Shown here piece after piece: positions 8,793 to 16,814 of a DNA stretch of 64,000 nt (positions are counted from its first letter, which is position 1; every line of letters starts with the position of its first letter). This DNA is from an uncultured Desulfobacterales bacterium (GTDB taxonomy: Bacteria; Desulfobacterota; Desulfobulbia; Desulfobulbales; Desulfocapsaceae): the NCBI GenBank assembly GCA_937915545.1, contig CALGIJ010000018.1:1-64000 (forward strand), given 5' to 3'. The position numbers and the translations under genes were made by a program. Below the pieces are notes generated by a model that did not search any database, was not told the origin of the DNA, and saw only the letters and a list, made by a program, of their open reading frames with translations.

Positions 8793-9371
8793 TCAAGGTT
8801 TCCCGGTGGCGGATGCATTCTCTCGCACTGTTGAATGGTGCTCGACGAAGATGAGGGAGGTCGTCTCGTAGCCGAGGGCCTTGGCACGCTCGACGAGGAG
8901 GCGCACGGTGTCCCCGTCGAGTTCAGGGCTGCGCGCGAGAAGCCACAGGTAGGAGGTGTTCGGGCCGCAGACCAGGGCATAGCTGTAGGACTGGCGGTCG
9001 AGGTCGCAGACTGCGTAGGCCCCGAAGAAGGGTCCGAAGAAGGAGACCTTGAGAAAGCCCTGGTCCTGCTTGTCGACGAAATAGGCCCTGCCCTCGGCCT
9101 CCTGCCACTGGCCGCGCGTATTGTCGTAGCCACGGTTGATCACCTTCACCCCGCCGTCGTCGCGAAGGCTGTAGTCGGCGGTGACATGGGAAAGACCGCG
9201 CTCGAAGCTGTGGTCGAGGCGGGCAATCTCGTACCAGCGGCCGAGGTAGCGGTCGATCTCGAAGCCATCCACGGGGCGGATATTGGCCGGTAGCGATACG
9301 CAGCCGCCGAGGAAGACGATGAGGAGCAGGGAAAGAAGCGGGTAGAATGGAGAGCGGATGGTTTTCGGCAT
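8793..9371 (-). CDS. blc: outer-membrane lipocalin lipoprotein (Blc-like)
   Basis: A 192-residue bacterial lipocalin. The start at 9371 puts a lipoprotein signal at the N-terminus (LLSLLLIVFLGGC, lipobox Cys near residue 23); the open frame extends further upstream without any signal-like sequence. The lipocalin signature follows: YLGRWYEIARLDHSFE, then VKVINRGY and the late strand SYSYALVCGPNTSYLWLLAR. Family members bind lysophospholipids or other hydrophobic ligands at the inner face of the outer membrane and are usually induced by envelope stress or stationary phase. Residue +2 after Cys is Ser, so outer-membrane sorting is expected. Confidence 0.92.
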   Translation of the reverse strand: MPKTIRSPFYPLLSLLLIVFLGGCVSLPANIRPVDGFEIDRYLGRWYEIARLDHSFERGLSHVTADYSLRDDGGVKVINRGYDNTRGQWQEAEGRAYFVDKQDQGFLKVSFFGPFFGAYAVCDLDRQSYSYALVCGPNTSYLWLLARSPELDGDTVRLLVERAKALGYETTSLIFVEHHSTVRENASATGKP

Positions 9372-9729
9372 AGGGGGCGAGGGGGAAGAGGTGGCCGGTT
9401 CTGCCGCCGGCGTGGCGGATGAAGCCTGTGGCGGCTCTCGAACCATGCCACAGGCGACGCTCTCCACTCTATGCCAGACTGCACAGGCCGGCGCAAGGCA
9501 AAGCGTGCTGTCGACAACCGTGGAAACGATGATGGCGGTGCCGGGCAGGCTGGGGAAAACAGGGATGACATCTTAACGGCAGTGCTTCGGTCGCTTCTGC
9601 TGGCCGGGTGACGCGGCCGGGAATTCACCGGGAGGTTGGCGAAACCGGGTTGCCGGCTCTCTCGAATCAGTGTAGAAATGCCAAGTATCGACACGTATAT
9701 GCAGCTCTTTTTCAACCATGGAGGTGGCC
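9372..9729. other. divergent intergenic region, lipocalin / NimA-like gene
   Basis: 358 bp between divergent genes. It holds a candidate promoter for the plus-strand gene (9650-9678). Nothing else convincing. Confidence 0.4.
9650..9678 (+). promoter_or_regulatory. candidate sigma70 promoter of the NimA-like gene
   Basis: TTGCCG at 9650-9655 and TAGAAA at 9673-9678, 17-nt spacer, about 50 nt upstream of the chosen ATG. The two hexamers match four to five of six consensus positions. Confidence 0.35.
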
Positions 9730-10311
9730 ATGCGCCGAGCGTTCAACGAGGTCAAGGACCAGAAACAGATTGACGACATTCTCACCCATGCCCTGATCGG
9801 CCGGCTGGCCACCCAGGGCGGGGATGGGTATCCCTATATCACTCCGCTCAACTACGTCTATTTCCGCGGCGCCATCTATGTCCACTGCGCCAAAAGCGGC
9901 GAGAAGCTCGACAACATCGCTCGCGACAACCGTGTCTGTTTCGCCGTCGACCGCCCCTTGGCCTACCTCGACAGCGCCTTTGACCACAGCCTGCCGCCCT
10001 GTGAGGTCAGCCAATATTATCAGTCGGTGGTCATCCGTGGCCGAGCGGAGATCGTGCTCGATCTCGAAGAGAAGGTGGCGGCGCTCAACGCCCTGATGGC
10101 GGTGCACGAAGGGGTTGCCGGCTATGATGCGATAAACGGACAGAGCAAGGCGGTGAATCTCTGCCATGTGCTGGCCATACGCATCGAGAGCCTCTCCGCC
10201 AAGGCCAACCTCGGCCAGAAGAAGCCGGCCGAGGAGAAGCGGCGTATCGCCGACTATCTGCGCGGCCGCGGCCAGGAAATGGACGAGGAGACGGCGCGGC
10301 TGCTGTCCTGA
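9730..10311 (+). CDS. NimA-like flavin/pyridoxamine oxidase-fold protein
   Basis: A 193-residue split-barrel flavoprotein. The ATG at 9730 is preferred over one at 9718 because GGAGGTGG (9720-9727) sits just before it. Family marks are the N-terminal MRR.fNEVKDQ helix, GRLATQGGDGYPYITPLNYVY and IYVHCAKSGEKLDNI, typical of the pyridoxamine-5'-phosphate-oxidase-like family that includes NimA (5-nitroimidazole reductase). Such proteins bind FMN and reduce small substrates. The real substrate is unknown. It ends 48 bp before the DUF2339 gene. Confidence 0.85.
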   Translation: MRRAFNEVKDQKQIDDILTHALIGRLATQGGDGYPYITPLNYVYFRGAIYVHCAKSGEKLDNIARDNRVCFAVDRPLAYLDSAFDHSLPPCEVSQYYQSVVIRGRAEIVLDLEEKVAALNALMAVHEGVAGYDAINGQSKAVNLCHVLAIRIESLSAKANLGQKKPAEEKRRIADYLRGRGQEMDEETARLLS

Positions 10312-10358
10312 AGGGGGCGCTGGAGAGGGTGAAGAGCCCGTGAGGGAGGAGGGCGACG

Positions 10359-13136
10359 ATGGGCATACTGCTGATATTGGCCAGTACGATAGTGGGCTTG
10401 GCGTGGTTCGGCGCAGGGGGCGGCCTGTTCGGCCTGCTCGTCGGGTTTCTTGCCGCCGAGGTGCTGCGCCTCAGACAGCGCCTGACGAGGCTCGAGAGCC
10501 GCCTCTCTCCGGCAGAAGCGGCTCCGGCTGGCCGGCCCGCCGCCACTGGCGTGCCGGGAAGAAGCGAGGCGGGGACCATGGCTGCGGCGGCACCTTCCCC
10601 TGAAGCGGCCGCGCCGGTGGCGAGAGCCGCGTCCACCACCACCGGGGGGGCGCCAGCCGCAGGTGTCGACGGCGAGACGGTGGTCTTCACCCCCTTCGAT
10701 GAAGAGAATCGGCCAGCGGCGGCGCCACCTCAGGCTATTTCTGGCGCCGCTCCCTCGCCCTCGGCTCTCGACCGCTTCTTTGCCGGCCTCGGCCAGCACG
10801 GCAACGCTGCCCTGGGCCTGGCCAGACGCTTCTTCACCACCGGCAACGTCGTCCAGAAATGCGGCGTGCTGGTGCTCTTTTTCGGCATCGGCTTTCTCAT
10901 CAACTACGCCGCGCAGCGCCAGCTTCTTTCCTTCGAGCTGCGCCTCGCCGGCGCCGCCGCCCTTGGCCTGGCGCTGCTGCTGGTGGGCTGGCGGCTGCGG
11001 CTGGTGAGAACCGCCTACGCCCTGGTCCTGCAGGGGGCGGGGGTGGGCGTACTCTATCTGGTCGTCTTCGGCGCCGCCAAGTTCTCTTTGGTCTTGCCGC
11101 TGCCCGTCGCCTTTGCGCTGATGGTCGCCCTGGTGGCCTTCTCCTGCCTCCTCGCGTTGCTCCAGGACGCCCGCTTCCTGGCCTTGTTCGGCAGCGTCGG
11201 CGGTTTTCTCGCCCCGCTGCTGGTGTCCACCGGCGCCGGCGACCATGTCGCCCTGTTCTCCTATTATCTCCTCCTCAATCTGGGTATCTTCGCCATCGCC
11301 TGGAAGAAGTCGTGGCGCGAGCTCAACCTCGTCGGCTTCCTCTTCACCTTCGCCATCGCTACCCTGTGGGGCGCCATGGCCTATCAGCCGCGCCACTTCG
11401 CCACCACCGAGCCCTTCCTGGTGGCCTTCTTCCTCTTTTACCTGCTCATCGCCGTGCTTTTTGCCCTGCGCCAGCCGGTCAACCTGCGCGGTCTCGTCGA
11501 CGGCCCCTTGGTCTTCGGGCTGCCCTTGTGGTTCTCGGGCCTGCAGTACGCCCTGGTCGCCGAGATGGAGATGGGCCTGGCTTTTTCGGCCCTGATCCTG
11601 GGGCTGATCTATCTCGGGCTTGCCGCCATGCTGTGGCGGCGCTTTCAAGGCACGCTGCGCCTGCTCTGCGAGGCCTTTCTCGCCCTCGGCGTGGTCTTTG
11701 CCAGCCTCGCCGTGCCCCTGGCCCTGGATGGGCAGTGGTCCGCTGCCATCTGGGCCATGGAGGGGGCGGGCCTGGTCTGGGTGGGAGCCAGGCAGGGGCG
11801 GCTGCTGCCCCGTCTCTTCGGCATCCTGCTGCAGGTGGCGGCAGCGGCGATCTTTATCGATGACGTCCTCTACCCCCTGGGAGCGCTGCCCCTTGCCAAT
11901 CACTACTTCCTCGGCTGCGGCCTGCTCTCCCTGGCCGGCCTGGCCTCAGCCCTGGTCTGTGACCGTTATGGCCAGCGGCTGACCCGCTGGGAGAGATATC
12001 TTCCCCTGCCGCTGCTCATCTGGGGGCTGTTCTGGTGGTATGTCGGCGGTGTCGAGGAGTTGCAGCGCCACGTGCCGCGCCACGCGCGCTGGCATGGCCT
12101 GGTACTCTTCTCCGCGGTTACAACCATGTTTGCCGCCATGGCCAGCGTGCGGCTGGCCTGGCCGCGCCTGACGCTGGCCCTGCTGCCGCATCTGCCGGTG
12201 CTCGTCCTCGTTTTCGTCCTCACCCTGGCCGGGTTCGCCCCGACCGTCCGCCCTCTGGCGGGCTGGGGCCTGGCCGCCTGGGCGGTGGCGATGATCGTGC
12301 AGTACCGCCTGCTGCTCCTCCATGGACGGCAGTGGCCACGGCTGGTCGAGCAGCTCTGGCACGCCGCCACCCTGTGGCTGCTGCTGGGGCTGCTCAGCCA
12401 TGAGCTTGCCTGGCAGGTGGCGCGCATCCCCTGGCTGGCGCCGGCCTGGTCGTGGTCCTGCTGGGTGCTTCTGCCCGCGGTGACGCTGCTGGCCCTGCCG
12501 GCCCTGGTCGAGCGGGGGCGCTGGCCGGCGGCGGCCTTTGCCCACATCTACCTCGGTCTTGGCAGCCTGGTGCCAGCCCTGGCGATGCTCTTGTGGCTCT
12601 TCGCCTCCTTTGCCGTCTCGGGCCGCCCGGCGCCGCTGCCCTATGTTCCCCTGCTCAACCCGCTCGAGCTGGCGGCGCTGCTGGTGATCTTGACCCTGCT
12701 GCGCTGCGGCCGGCGGAGTCTCAATCTCTTCGCCTGTCTCGAACCCATGAGAGGAGGGGCGCTGCATGCGGTGGTGGCGGGGCTGCTCTTCGTGCTTGCC
12801 AACGTCGTCGTCGCCCGGCTCGTCCACGTCTATGGCGGTGTCCCCTACGACGGCGTCGCCCTCTACCATTCGGCGGTTTTCCAGGCGGCCATCGCCGCCC
12901 TGTGGGGACTGACCGCCCTGGCGGTGACCGTGGTCAGCACCCGCCGCCGCAGTCGCCCCCTGTGGGCGGTCGGCGCGGGACTGCTGGCCCTGGTGGTGGC
13001 CAAACTCTTTCTTGTCGACCTCTCCTCCACCGGCACGGTGGGGCGTATCGTCTCCTTTCTCGTCGTCGGCATGCTCATGCTGCTCATCGGCTATTTTTCG
13101 CCACTGCCGCCAAAGAGCGGCGAGGAGGGGCAATGA
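10359..13136 (+). CDS. DUF2339 polytopic membrane protein
   Basis: A 925-residue integral membrane protein. An N-terminal hydrophobic helix and a short coiled coil (LRQRLTRLESRL) are followed by an Ala/Pro-rich linker (about 50-140), then more than twenty predicted hydrophobic segments. The conserved core opening (GNVVQKCGVLVLFFGIGFLI, near 165-185) is the DUF2339 hallmark. Function is unknown; the family is often found with DUF3999, which is exactly the next gene here, overlapping by an ATGA. A strong GGAGGG box precedes the ATG. I infer a two-component membrane/periplasm complex. No ligand is suggested by the sequence. Confidence 0.9.
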   Translation: MGILLILASTIVGLAWFGAGGGLFGLLVGFLAAEVLRLRQRLTRLESRLSPAEAAPAGRPAATGVPGRSEAGTMAAAAPSPEAAAPVARAASTTTGGAPAAGVDGETVVFTPFDEENRPAAAPPQAISGAAPSPSALDRFFAGLGQHGNAALGLARRFFTTGNVVQKCGVLVLFFGIGFLINYAAQRQLLSFELRLAGAAALGLALLLVGWRLRLVRTAYALVLQGAGVGVLYLVVFGAAKFSLVLPLPVAFALMVALVAFSCLLALLQDARFLALFGSVGGFLAPLLVSTGAGDHVALFSYYLLLNLGIFAIAWKKSWRELNLVGFLFTFAIATLWGAMAYQPRHFATTEPFLVAFFLFYLLIAVLFALRQPVNLRGLVDGPLVFGLPLWFSGLQYALVAEMEMGLAFSALILGLIYLGLAAMLWRRFQGTLRLLCEAFLALGVVFASLAVPLALDGQWSAAIWAMEGAGLVWVGARQGRLLPRLFGILLQVAAAAIFIDDVLYPLGALPLANHYFLGCGLLSLAGLASALVCDRYGQRLTRWERYLPLPLLIWGLFWWYVGGVEELQRHVPRHARWHGLVLFSAVTTMFAAMASVRLAWPRLTLALLPHLPVLVLVFVLTLAGFAPTVRPLAGWGLAAWAVAMIVQYRLLLLHGRQWPRLVEQLWHAATLWLLLGLLSHELAWQVARIPWLAPAWSWSCWVLLPAVTLLALPALVERGRWPAAAFAHIYLGLGSLVPALAMLLWLFASFAVSGRPAPLPYVPLLNPLELAALLVILTLLRCGRRSLNLFACLEPMRGGALHAVVAGLLFVLANVVVARLVHVYGGVPYDGVALYHSAVFQAAIAALWGLTALAVTVVSTRRRSRPLWAVGAGLLALVVAKLFLVDLSSTGTVGRIVSFLVVGMLMLLIGYFSPLPPKSGEEGQ

Positions 13137-14578
13137 GTGTCGTAATCCTGCAACAACCACCGCGGCCTTCGCTTGTCCTGCTGGTAATGCTGGCCCTCGC
13201 CGGTCAGCCGCTCATCGCCCTCATGCCGGGAGCGGCGACCGCCGTCGTCGAGCCGCAGCCCGGTGATTTTTTCGCCGGCTACCAGCTGCAGCTGGACGGC
13301 GAAGGGCCCTTTTATCGCCTGCAACTGCCGGAGGAGGTCTATGCCGCCTCGCGGCGGGCCGATCTTTCCGATATCCGCGTCTTTAACCGCGGGGGTGAGG
13401 TCATGGCCCAGGCCCTGCGCCGGTCGCAGGAGCCGCCGGCCGCAAAGGGCGAGCCCCGGGAGGTGCCGTTCTTTCCTCTGCACCGTGAGGAAGGGCGGCC
13501 AGCCGGGGGCAGCCTCGCCCTGGCGGTGGTGCGCGACGACTCCGGGGCCATCCTCACCCTGCGCGAGGAGGGGTCGGGCGAGCGCCGTCTCTACGGCTAC
13601 CTCCTCGATCTCGGCGAGCGGCGACGTCTCCCGGGCAGGCTCGAGCTCCACTGGCAGGCCTTGTCGCCGTCGTCGCTGTACACCCTGCACATCGAACAGA
13701 GCGACGACTTGCAGCACTGGCGGACGCTGGTGACCGCCGCCCCCCTGGCCGACCTCAGCCACCATGGCCAGCGGGTGGAGAAGCGGCACGTCGCCCTGCC
13801 GTGGTCGGTCGGGCGCTATCTGCGCCTGGGCTGGAAGGAGAGCGAGCCGCTGCGGCTGACCGGGGTGAGCCTGGTGGCCGAGAGCGGCCACGGTGCGGCA
13901 GGCTGGGTGTGGAGCGACCTCGGAGGTGGGGAGGTGGTGCGCAAGGAGGGGCGCCTGGAGGTCCACTACCGGGGCGACTTCCGACTGCCGGTGGGCGGGG
14001 CCCGGCTGGTGTTTGCACGGCCCAACTCCCTGGCCAGGGTGGTACTGCAGTCGCGGGACGATGACAATACCCCCTGGCGCAGCCGCTGTTCCCAGTCCTT
14101 CTACGTGCTCGACATGGGCGGGGTCGAGGTGCAAGACGACGGCTGTTCGTTCGTGTCCACCGGCGACACCCGCTGGCGGCTGCTGGTCGAGGAGGATGGC
14201 GCAGGCATCGCCGGCAGCGGGGGAGCGCCAGGCCTGCAGCTGGGGCGCCTGGCCGGTGAGCTGCTCTTCATCGCCCGCGGCGCGCCGCCCTTCACCCTCG
14301 CCTTTGCCAGCGAGCGCTTACCGGCCGGCGACGGCGGCTCTGGCCAGAAAGCGGTGCTCGAGGCCCTCGACCTGGCGGCGTCGCCGGAGAAGGTCGCTAC
14401 CGCCCGCCCCCTGCGCCGTGTCGAGCTGGGCGGCGAGGAGGCCCTGCGCCCGCCGGCGGCCCCCCTGGCCTGGAAGAAGTGGATCCTCTGGACCGTATTG
14501 TTTGCCGGGGTGACGGCGCTGGCGGTCATGGCTCGGCGTCTATTGCGTGAAATGAACGGGGGCGGGCAAAAAAGCTGA
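13133..14578 (+). CDS. DUF3999 periplasmic, membrane-anchored protein
   Basis: A 481-residue protein whose start overlaps the stop of the DUF2339 gene (ATGA at 13133-13136). It has a signal peptide (LVLLVMLALAGQPLIALMPG), a beta-rich exported domain beginning PGDFFAGYQLQLDGEG, and one C-terminal transmembrane helix (WILWTVLFAGVTALAVMARR) with a short basic tail. The exported part includes a jelly-roll-like region (LHIEQSDDLQHWRTLVTAAP) reminiscent of carbohydrate-binding folds. Translational coupling with DUF2339 supports a shared complex. No enzyme motif is seen. Confidence 0.88.
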   Translation: MSVVILQQPPRPSLVLLVMLALAGQPLIALMPGAATAVVEPQPGDFFAGYQLQLDGEGPFYRLQLPEEVYAASRRADLSDIRVFNRGGEVMAQALRRSQEPPAAKGEPREVPFFPLHREEGRPAGGSLALAVVRDDSGAILTLREEGSGERRLYGYLLDLGERRRLPGRLELHWQALSPSSLYTLHIEQSDDLQHWRTLVTAAPLADLSHHGQRVEKRHVALPWSVGRYLRLGWKESEPLRLTGVSLVAESGHGAAGWVWSDLGGGEVVRKEGRLEVHYRGDFRLPVGGARLVFARPNSLARVVLQSRDDDNTPWRSRCSQSFYVLDMGGVEVQDDGCSFVSTGDTRWRLLVEEDGAGIAGSGGAPGLQLGRLAGELLFIARGAPPFTLAFASERLPAGDGGSGQKAVLEALDLAASPEKVATARPLRRVELGGEEALRPPAAPLAWKKWILWTVLFAGVTALAVMARRLLREMNGGGQKS

Positions 14579-14765
14579 CGACGAAGATCGGGAGAATGTG
14601 TAAGGTGGCCAGCCGGGGCGACGGGCACAGGTTTCCGGGCCGTCTCAGGCATGTGGCGGGGACCCTGTTCCGGCATATCCGGCCGCGGCGAAGCTGACGC
14701 AAGCGGGTCTCGGCTGCAGCATCATGAACAGGTCCGTCTTGAGGGCCGAAGAGAGGGAGTGAGCG

Positions 14766-15728
14766 ATGTTCAGGGCGTTTTTCAAGAGCGGCAGGTGGTT
14801 TCTCTGGGCGTATGGCGGTGGCATGACGTTGTTCGTGGCCCTCTTCATCCAGGTGGAACTGACCGTGCGGCTCAACGAGTGGTACGGGGCCTTCTACAAC
14901 ATCCTGCAGAAGGCCACCGAGCATAAGGTCGAGGAGTTCTGGCAGCAGATGGTGGGGTTCGCGCGCATCGCCTTCCCCTACGTGCTCATCGCCACCCTGA
15001 CCTCCTACTTCACCCGCATCTATTCCTTCAAGTGGCGCGAGGCGATGACCTTCTCCTATGTCGCCAAGTGGCAGAAGGTGGAGAGGGAGATCGAAGGTTC
15101 CAGCCAGCGTATCCAGGAGGACATTTACCGCTTCGCGCGCATCGTCGAGAGCCTGGGCCTGCAGGTGACCCGCGCCATCATGACCCTGATCGCCTTCCTC
15201 CCCATCCTCTGGGGGCTGAGCAAGGGGGTTGACCTCGAACCGATCAAGTCGGTGCCCGGCAGCCTGGTGTGGGTGGCCCTGCTGGTCAGCCTCGGCGGCC
15301 TGCTCATCTCGTGGTTCGTCGGCATCAAACTGCCGGGGCTGGAGTACAACAACCAGAAGGTCGAGGCAGCCTTTCGCAAGGAACTGGTCTACGCCGAGGA
15401 CGACAAGGTCAACTACGGTCGCACCGAGACCATCGTCGAACTCTTTACCGGCCTCAAGTTCAATTACAACCGGCTCTTCCTGCACTATGGCTATTTCGAT
15501 ATCTGGGTCAACTTCTTCGAGCAGCTGATGGTCATCGTCCCCTACCTGATCATGGGGCCGGGGCTGTTCACCGGGGTGATAACCCTCGGCGTGCTGGTCC
15601 AAGTCTCCAACGCCTTCAGTAAGGTGCGCGAGTCTTTCTCCATCTTTATCGCCAACTGGACGACCATCACCGAGCTGCGCTCCATCCACAAGCGTCTCAA
15701 GGAGTTCGAGGGCAATATCGGCTACTAG
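14766..15728 (+). CDS. sbmA: SbmA/BacA-family peptide transporter, short form
   Basis: A 320-residue membrane protein that aligns by eye with E. coli SbmA (406 residues) through most of its length: NEWYGAFYNILQ, SFKWREAMT, RIQEDIYRFARIVESLG, MTLIAFLPILW, and the strongly conserved IKLPGLEYNNQKVEAAF..ELVYAEDD block. It lacks the first roughly 80 residues of E. coli SbmA, including the first membrane segments. It has no ATPase domain, as expected for SbmA, which is proton-driven and imports proline-rich peptides, microcins and similar compounds. It stands alone, tail to tail with the lap operon (24 bp). Confidence 0.88.
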   Translation: MFRAFFKSGRWFLWAYGGGMTLFVALFIQVELTVRLNEWYGAFYNILQKATEHKVEEFWQQMVGFARIAFPYVLIATLTSYFTRIYSFKWREAMTFSYVAKWQKVEREIEGSSQRIQEDIYRFARIVESLGLQVTRAIMTLIAFLPILWGLSKGVDLEPIKSVPGSLVWVALLVSLGGLLISWFVGIKLPGLEYNNQKVEAAFRKELVYAEDDKVNYGRTETIVELFTGLKFNYNRLFLHYGYFDIWVNFFEQLMVIVPYLIMGPGLFTGVITLGVLVQVSNAFSKVRESFSIFIANWTTITELRSIHKRLKEFEGNIGY

Positions 15729-15752
15729 CGGTGGTCGATGGCGGTGACGGGG

Positions 15753-16088
15753 TCAGAGAATCTCGCTCTCATCGACGATGCTGCCGCCGTCCTGGATGAG
15801 GGCGCGCATCCGCCGGCGGGCGAGGAGCTTGTCGCGGGCCGGCTCGGGCAGCTCGGAAAACATGATGAGGTTCTTGCGCACCAGCAGCTCGACGATATCG
15901 TCGATGACGCGGATAGTGGCCTTGTCGAGCCTGGCGAGATCGGGCCGGCCATCTTCCTTGCCCTCATCTTCGCCGAGGAAGCGGCGAATCTCCTCGTCCA
16001 CCGCCTCCTTGGCCTCTCCTGCCGCGCCGCCCCTGTCGCGGCGGATGGCGACTATCTCGCCTCTTTCGTTTCGTTCGACATAGAGCAT
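15753..16088 (-). CDS. conserved small protein ('tryptophan synthase beta-like' family)
   Basis: A 111-residue acidic protein beginning MLYVERNERGEIVAIRR, with a C-terminal helical region (DDIVELLVRKNLIMFSELPE..RDKLLARRRMR). It matches a small family in proteobacteria that databases call 'tryptophan synthase subunit beta like', although it has no resemblance to TrpB catalytic residues. It is the last gene of the minus-strand lap cluster, 91 bp after the LuxR-type gene. The repeated linkage of such a protein with c-di-GMP or secretion genes is not something I can test here. Function unknown. Confidence 0.7.
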   Translation of the reverse strand: MLYVERNERGEIVAIRRDRGGAAGEAKEAVDEEIRRFLGEDEGKEDGRPDLARLDKATIRVIDDIVELLVRKNLIMFSELPEPARDKLLARRRMRALIQDGGSIVDESEIL

Positions 16089-16179
16089 GACATGGCTCCT
16101 TCTCGCCTGTGCGCCGTGCGCAGGCGCTCAACTCTCCTCGCCGGCGGTTCAACCCAGCCCCTTCCCCTGCAAGCCTCTT

Positions 16180-16809
16180 TCAGCTCTTACGTAGCGCCAG
16201 CGCCAGATTGAGGCGGCCGCGGCAACCGCTCTTGGCGTAGATGGAGCTGAGGTGCGCCTTGACCGTGCGCTCGCTGATGGCGAAGCGGCTGGCGATTTCC
16301 CCGTTGCTGAGGCCCTCCGCCACCAGCCGGGCGATCTGCTCCTCGCGGCTGGAGAGCCCGGCGAGCACCGCGCCGGCCCCCTCCCCAGGCTTCTCCGTCG
16401 CCTGGTCGCCAGCACCGGCCAGGCCTCTGATGAGGCCCTGCATGAGCGTGCTGCCAATCCACGCCAGGCCGCTCTGTACTGCCTCGACGGCGGCCACCAG
16501 GCGCGATGCCGCCATATGGGTGTTGGCATAGCCGACGCAGCCGAGGCGCAGGCAGGTGAGGCCGTCCTCGTCCCCGGGCAGGTCGGAGAGGATGAAGACC
16601 CGGCACTGTCCCCGCTGGTGGCAGAGCGCTTCGAGTTCCGCCACGGCGAGGCTCTGGCGGTGGGCGAGGACGGTGTCGATGGAGAGGCGCTGCATGAGTA
16701 TCGACAACTCCTTGAAGGATGAGGCCTGATGAAGCTGCCATCTTGCGCCAAGGGCGGCCGACCACTTCTGTTTGACTGCGGCGCTGCGGCTGTAGATGAG
16801 GAGTGCCAT
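16180..16809 (-). CDS. LuxR-type response regulator with atypical receiver
   Basis: A 209-residue regulator. The ATG at 16809 follows an AAGGTGAT box; a GTG at 16818 would overlap the stop of lapC. The N-terminal 120 residues have the receiver alternation (LLIYSRSAAVKQKW, then CRVFILSDLPGDEDGL, then CVGYANTHMAASRLVAAVEA), but the strand that should carry the phospho-accepting Asp reads IDTVLAHR, and the acidic pair at the N-terminus is missing (YSRS). The C-terminal GerE helix-turn-helix is normal (LSSREEQIARLVAEGLSNGE, then ISERTVKAHLSSIYAK). It is co-oriented with the lap genes, so it may control them or the missing adhesin gene. Phosphorylation-independent activity is inferred. Confidence 0.88.
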   Translation of the reverse strand: MALLIYSRSAAVKQKWSAALGARWQLHQASSFKELSILMQRLSIDTVLAHRQSLAVAELEALCHQRGQCRVFILSDLPGDEDGLTCLRLGCVGYANTHMAASRLVAAVEAVQSGLAWIGSTLMQGLIRGLAGAGDQATEKPGEGAGAVLAGLSSREEQIARLVAEGLSNGEIASRFAISERTVKAHLSSIYAKSGCRGRLNLALALRKS

Positions 16810-16814
16810 GGGGA

